Part shown: positions 23,150 to 26,857 of the stretch, one piece after another
Position numbering within the stretch: position 1 is the first letter of the stretch
How the letters are laid out: each line of letters begins with the position of its first letter
DNA from: Lactobacillus sp.
GTDB lineage: Bacteria; Bacillota; Bacilli; Lactobacillales; Lactobacillaceae
Length of the DNA: 26,857 bases
Direction: 5' to 3'
Assembly (NCBI GenBank): GCA_003482405.1
Contig: DMZB01000173.1
Location: 1-26,857 of the forward strand
The notes under the pieces: generated by a model
What the model was told of the DNA's origin: nothing
Databases searched by the model: none
Seen by the model: only the letters and a program-made list of their open reading frames with translations
Translations under genes and position numbers: made by a program

Positions 23150-23310
23150 TCGGACCTTCCCGAGCTTCGGTACCACTCTTTCTCAATCGACACAGTATAT
23201 CACCGTTATCGAACACTGTACACATAAATAAGACACCTGTGTTGAATTGTCTCATTATTTATTAATTTTGGTGTCCGTTCGTGAATTTTTGTAGACATGA
23301 TTGATACATA

Positions 23311-23360
23311 GAAAAAGCCAAACAGGATTGCCAATAAATCGCTTTTCGTTGTTTGGTTTC
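23311..23360 (-). terminator. Terminator of the MacB-like ABC operon
   Basis: CCAAACA (23318-23324) pairs with TGTTTGG (23350-23356). On the minus strand the stem is followed by CTTTTTC. The loop is long but can fold a small inner stem. It lies 14 bp beyond the permease stop. Between 23186 and 23310 I see only AT-rich DNA with no clear feature. Confidence 0.6.
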
Positions 23361-23373
23361 TTCAGAATTTTTT

Positions 23374-26001
23374 CTAGTCGACTGACTTAAGTGCGCCAAG
23401 CATGTCAACGCGGTTGATTTTACGGGCCATTAATGCCATGACGATGAGCGAAAAACCAATCGTTAACAGGGTTGAAAGCCCAAGGTTGCCAGCAAAAATA
23501 GTCGGGACGCCCATCGCAATTTCCGGAGGCAATGCGCCAATGATATAGCGATGAAGCCACTGACCACCTAAAAAGCCAAAGAGGATACCGGCACTCGTTA
23601 GCAAGATTGTTTCCCGATAGATGTACATTGTGGTTTCAAACGGATAGAAGCCGAGTACCTTTATTGTGGCGAGTTCTCGAATTCGTTCTGAGACATTGAT
23701 ATTGGTAAGTGTATACAAGACAACAAAGGCAAGTAGTGACGCACACACAATAATTACCAGTACGACATTATTGAGACCGCCTAAAATTCCGGCGATAATT
23801 CTCTTATTAGTCAGCGATTGAATGACTGCGAGACTTGTTGTTTGGTGTGTAAGCCGACTGGAAATACTGTTAACGGTTTGAGCATCATGGTGGCGCAACT
23901 GAATCATTTCAGTATTGCTTGTAGCCACTTTATGAAAGGCCTTTTGGTAGTAAGCGGGAGTCAAGTAAACGTAGTGACCAATGTACATTTCTGTAATTGC
24001 ACTAATTTTGACCGTTGTTGGATGACCTTGAGTATCTTCAAGCGTTAAGTGATCGCCGACCTTCTTATTAAATAACTTGGCTAATTTTTCACTAATTACC
24101 ACGCCATTATTGGTTAATGAAATAGCCTTCCCAGTTTGTCGGTGTCGGAGGGTGACAAACGTACTTAAGCTTCTCGGCGATTTTGGAACAATCATGCTGA
24201 TATTTTGATTATCGAGCATTGCTGTATTTTTAGCGTGAACAGCTTGATAATGAATTAACAGCGATTTTTTAACCGCATCATTATTTTTGACCACATTTTG
24301 ATAATTTCGAATTTGTTGTGAAGGGGCATTGTCGTTATATACGCCAAGAAGGTCGTAGTGAATAAGGTGCGTATACTGAATCCGCTCCAAATTTTGCAGA
24401 GAGTCGTGGATTCCGAAGCCGGTAATCAGTAGTGTCACGCACCCGAATACTCCGAAGATCGTCATCAGCATTCGTTGCTTGTAGCGAAAGGGGTTTCTAA
24501 ACGTAACTTTTTGGGAAAATGGCAGACGCTGCCAAAGCCACGAAGCTCGTTCTAGTAAGATACGTGAACCAGTTGCTGGCGCTTTGGGGAGCATGAGTTG
24601 CGCGGGGACTTCCTGAAGCAGTTGACGTCCAGTCCACCACGCAGGGATGGTCGTGCATAAAAATGCAATGACGATGGAAATAATGGCCCACAACCATGGA
24701 ATATGAAGTTGTAAGGCTCCAAGATTGAATCCAGCCGTGTAAGCTCGAAAAACGATTCTTGGTAGTAGTCGAATACCCAAAATGACACCGATTGTTGCGC
24801 CTAAAGAAGCAGCCGTACAACCGTAAACCCAAAATTCTTTCATCGTTGCTTGTTTGCTGTAACCGAGGGCACGCAAAGTCCCCATCTCGATGCGTTTTTC
24901 TTCTGCCATTCGCCCCATGGTGGTCATACAAACTAGAATTGCGATGGCAAAGAAGAGAATCGGAAATGTATTTGATAAAATGCTGATTCGGTTTGCCCGT
25001 TCCCCATATTCGTTATAGCCGGCGTTGTAATCGTTTCGTCCTTGGATCGTGTAATTCAACGCGGACAGTGTGCTTATCTGTTGATGTGCCACGTCAATTT
25101 GTTTCGCCTTCTTGTTTAGGATATTCTCTTGTAGCGTTAGTTGCTGTTTGGCGGAAATGGTCATGGCAGTTGGAGATTGTCGAAGCAGTTGCTTTTGAGC
25201 GTCACTGAGTCGTTGCTCTTGGCGCGTTATCGCCTGCTTGGCACGTGCTGATAAATATTTCCGTTTTTGTTTTGCATGGTGATTGAGACGGCGCTGTAAC
25301 TGTGCCACATTCCGATTGACCTGTTCCTCGTAATGTTGCGAGTACGCGACCCCACTAACGTTCCCAAACTTAATTCGGGCAACCTGATAGGTCGAATCGG
25401 TAAATGCGGATGGTGAAACAATGGCGAATTCTGTTAATTGACCGTTACCCACGTTGGCATTACCTAGGTCATTTTGTTTAATGTAATTGGCGGAATCAAC
25501 GAAGCCGACAACCCTAAACAGGCGGTGGTGAAGTTGTTTACTTTGGTGATTGGTGTTAGTGGTGAGTGTAATTTGCTGACCAAGATTGTACTGGCCCTTT
25601 AATTGGCTGCTTAGGGCGATGGCATCAGTGGTAGTGGGCAAATGTCCATTTGTTACTGTCACTGTCGAAAGCGATTTTGGTTTTACCATCACACGTGTTA
25701 CACGCTGATTGTTGTGGTTCAGGCGTAAATCAACTTGACGACCAAGCATTACACGTTGAACGTTTGGTAGTCGGCGTAGGTAAGCAGCATCCTGACGAGT
25801 GAGTCCCTGAGTGGCAGTTACCTCGGCGTCTGCTAAGTTGTGCTGAGCAAAAAACTGTTGTCCTGTCGTTTTCATGTCTGGTCCAGTAGCTTTCAGACCG
25901 ACGAGCACAAACACGCCAAGGGCGATGAGAATAACAATAGAGACAAATCGAGCAACGGACAGTTTGAATTCACGACGAATGTTACGGTTTAAAAAGATCA
26001 T
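23374..26001 (-). CDS. FtsX-like ABC transporter permease (large, two FtsX domains)
   Basis: An 875-residue permease, partner of the adjacent MacB-like ATPase. It has a first helix near the N-terminus, then a large extracellular domain with a charged coiled coil (roughly residues 235-320, rich in K, Q and R). A first FtsX domain follows (IAILVCMTTMGRMAEEKRIEMGTLRALGYS, in family terms the cytoplasmic coupling region). After a second extracellular domain, the last FtsX domain ends the protein (VSERIRELATIKVLGFY). Such pairs act as mechanotransducers or lipid/lipoprotein exporters rather than importers; the substrate is unknown. The start is the ATG at 26001, with GAGGGGG 9 nt ahead, 14 bp after the ATPase stop. 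Confidence 0.9.
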   Translation of the reverse strand: MIFLNRNIRREFKLSVARFVSIVILIALGVFVLVGLKATGPDMKTTGQQFFAQHNLADAEVTATQGLTRQDAAYLRRLPNVQRVMLGRQVDLRLNHNNQRVTRVMVKPKSLSTVTVTNGHLPTTTDAIALSSQLKGQYNLGQQITLTTNTNHQSKQLHHRLFRVVGFVDSANYIKQNDLGNANVGNGQLTEFAIVSPSAFTDSTYQVARIKFGNVSGVAYSQHYEEQVNRNVAQLQRRLNHHAKQKRKYLSARAKQAITRQEQRLSDAQKQLLRQSPTAMTISAKQQLTLQENILNKKAKQIDVAHQQISTLSALNYTIQGRNDYNAGYNEYGERANRISILSNTFPILFFAIAILVCMTTMGRMAEEKRIEMGTLRALGYSKQATMKEFWVYGCTAASLGATIGVILGIRLLPRIVFRAYTAGFNLGALQLHIPWLWAIISIVIAFLCTTIPAWWTGRQLLQEVPAQLMLPKAPATGSRILLERASWLWQRLPFSQKVTFRNPFRYKQRMLMTIFGVFGCVTLLITGFGIHDSLQNLERIQYTHLIHYDLLGVYNDNAPSQQIRNYQNVVKNNDAVKKSLLIHYQAVHAKNTAMLDNQNISMIVPKSPRSLSTFVTLRHRQTGKAISLTNNGVVISEKLAKLFNKKVGDHLTLEDTQGHPTTVKISAITEMYIGHYVYLTPAYYQKAFHKVATSNTEMIQLRHHDAQTVNSISSRLTHQTTSLAVIQSLTNKRIIAGILGGLNNVVLVIIVCASLLAFVVLYTLTNINVSERIRELATIKVLGFYPFETTMYIYRETILLTSAGILFGFLGGQWLHRYIIGALPPEIAMGVPTIFAGNLGLSTLLTIGFSLIVMALMARKINRVDMLGALKSVD

Positions 26002-26015
26002 TGAAAATTTCCCCC

Positions 26016-26717
26016 TCACCATTCGATATGACTGACAGATGTTGGTGATGGGTTTAAATCATCTTGCTTAACGCGACCATCGCCAATTTCGATGACATGA
26101 TCGGCCATTGGTTTGATCAGAGCGTTATGAGTAACGATGATTACATTTTTGTGATTGGTGTGGCAAAAGTCTTGCAGCAACTGCAAAATGCTCTTACCGG
26201 TTTTGTAATCCAGCGCACCTGTGGGTTCATCACACAGTAATAAATCTGGATTTTTGGCAATGGCTCTCGCAATGGCCACACGCTGTTGTTCACCACCGGA
26301 AAGTTGTGCTGGAAAGTTATCGAGACGATTGGCCAGGCCAACATCGGTCATGACCTGTCGAGGTTCTAACGCATCAGGGGCAATCTCAGATGCCAATTCT
26401 ACATTTTCCAGTGCGGTTAAATTCGGCACTAAATTGTAAAATTGAAAAACAAAACCGATTTGGTTACGACGGTAAGTTGTTAACTGGCGGGCTGAAAATT
26501 GACTGATGTCATTTTTGTCAATCACAACGTGCCCTTTAGTGTTAGTGTCCATTCCGCCAATAATGTTGAGCAACGTAGACTTACCGGCGCCTGATGCACC
26601 AACGATAACGGTTAACTCGCCTGAGCCTAACGTGAAACTAACATCATCGTTTGCGCGAACCTCAGTGTCGCCACTGCCATAGATTTTGGAACTGTGTTGT
26701 ACTTTGATCATTACCAT
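26016..26717 (-). CDS. ABC transporter ATP-binding protein (MacB/LolD-like)
   Basis: A 233-residue ATPase for the neighbouring FtsX permease. It has Walker [10 protein letters not shown] (40-48), a Q-loop in [18 protein letters not shown], the signature [14 protein letters not shown], Walker [13 protein letters not shown] and the switch histidine in IVTHN. The [17 protein letters not shown] pattern is typical of the MacB/LolD/FtsE branch. The start is the ATG at 26717, because GGGGTG lies 6 nt ahead; a GTG at 26726 is part of that site. It is the first gene of a two-gene operon whose promoter region is shared with a divergent gene at the right edge. Confidence 0.93.
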   Translation of the reverse strand: MVMIKVQHSSKIYGSGDTEVRANDDVSFTLGSGELTVIVGASGAGKSTLLNIIGGMDTNTKGHVVIDKNDISQFSARQLTTYRRNQIGFVFQFYNLVPNLTALENVELASEIAPDALEPRQVMTDVGLANRLDNFPAQLSGGEQQRVAIARAIAKNPDLLLCDEPTGALDYKTGKSILQLLQDFCHTNHKNVIIVTHNALIKPMADHVIEIGDGRVKQDDLNPSPTSVSHIEW

Positions 26718-26758
26718 ATGAATCACCCCATAATATGCATTTTTAAATAAACAACGTG

Positions 26759-26787
26759 TTGATTATCTTTTATTCGTCGCTTATACT
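26759..26787 (+). promoter_or_regulatory. Promoter of a divergent gene beyond the right edge
   Basis: TTGATT (26759-26764) and TATACT (26782-26787) are exactly 17 bp apart. A ribosome binding site (GAGGAAGGAG) appears at the window's end, so a plus-strand gene begins just outside. Its product cannot be seen; a regulator is the usual neighbour of such ABC operons. Confidence 0.6.
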
Positions 26788-26792
26788 ACTAG

Positions 26793-26804
26793 CATTCAGG
26801 AATG
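26793..26804. promoter_or_regulatory. Candidate operator in the divergent promoter region
   Basis: CATTC and GAATG arms flank a 2-bp centre (CATTCAGGAATG). It starts 5 bp after the plus-strand -10 and lies where a minus-strand promoter for the ABC operon would be (TTGATT at 26805-26810 read on the minus strand). A regulator bound here could repress both directions. Confidence 0.4.
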
Positions 26805-26857
26805 AATCAATCGTCAATCGCGGTGGATTTGTTCATTTCAGAGGAAGGAGTGGGGGT

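Larger units (their letters stand above)
22653..23185. repeat. Tandem array of palindromic intergenic repeats (four units)
   Basis: GCAACACTCT recurs at 22662, 22799, 22921 and 23042, giving a period of 137, 122 and 121 bp; a degenerate fifth copy begins near 23170. Each unit also carries variants of AAACGTGCACCTGTCGCTCAAGG, CCTGTGCATAAC and GTTATTGCTCGG. Full units contain a nested hairpin (see the separate entries) and often a second one, GCTCGG-6-CCGAGC (22899-22916 and 23148-23165). The array fills most of the 22551-23373 gap between the ABC permease and the CPBP gene. No protein-coding gene is convincing within it. Confidence 0.8.

Noticed and set aside
22653..23185. CRISPR array
   Set aside because: Units are 121-137 bp, degenerate and palindromic at several levels, without short exact repeats and uniform unique spacers, and no cas genes are present.
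22776..23265. Short open reading frames on both strands inside the repeat array
   Set aside because: They overlap each other, follow the repeat units, lack ribosome binding sites and encode nothing resembling a known protein. They are by-products of the repeats.

Overview
The window looks like chromosomal DNA of a Gram-positive lactic acid bacterium, most likely a member of the Lactobacillaceae. The evidence is an SpxB-type pyruvate oxidase, an LtaS-type lipoteichoic acid synthase, VanZ, DUF805, DUF3021 and LytTR proteins, strong AGGAGG-like ribosome binding sites, some TTG starts, and moderate G+C. There are no rRNA or tRNA genes, phage genes, transposases or CRISPR arrays. Two perfect matches to the Bacillus ParB site parS lie at the left edge, so this is probably an origin-proximal part of the chromosome. 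The species call is inference.

Layout. 1-2.3 kb: two parS sites around a terminator, then pyruvate oxidase with its own promoter and terminator. 2.5-3.6 kb (+): a YhbS-like acetyltransferase and a MarR regulator, closed by a 23-bp-stem terminator shared with the converging operon. 3.7-6.4 kb (-): a four-gene ABC exporter operon in the order ATPase, permease, LytTR regulator, DUF3021 membrane protein. 6.5-10.5 kb (+): a DUF805 membrane protein, then a VanZ-RDD fusion, a YdcF-type protein and a CorA-type transporter with an altered signature motif. 10.6-13.4 kb (-): a zinc alcohol dehydrogenase behind a MerR-type promoter and a CPA1 Na+/H+ antiporter; both genes look more AT-rich than their flanks. 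13.5-15.1 kb (-): a MarR regulator coupled to an MFS transporter that is broken by an in-frame TGA. 15.3-17.4 kb (-): a tight operon of a MerR regulator, a TMEM175-like channel and a choloylglycine-hydrolase-family enzyme. 17.6-18.8 kb (-): an ElaA-like acetyltransferase and a histidine phosphatase. 19.1-21.1 kb (+): LTA synthase, convergent with a CPBP intramembrane protease (21.3-22.6 kb, -). 23.4-26.7 kb (-): a MacB-like ATPase and a large FtsX-type permease. The right edge has a divergent promoter region with a small operator and the ribosome binding site of a gene that lies outside the window.

The most unusual structure is a family of palindromic intergenic repeats. Four degenerate units of about 121-137 bp stand in tandem at 22.65-23.19 kb, and one related copy lies at 17.38-17.58 kb in the leader of the MerR operon. 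Their nested stems keep pairing while the sequence changes, including one C-G to G-C compensatory swap. I cannot assign this element to a named family.

Functionally the window is mostly cell-envelope and stress biology (LTA synthesis, exporters, ion transport, membrane proteins) with several self-contained regulator-plus-transporter cassettes, plus oxygen-dependent pyruvate metabolism.
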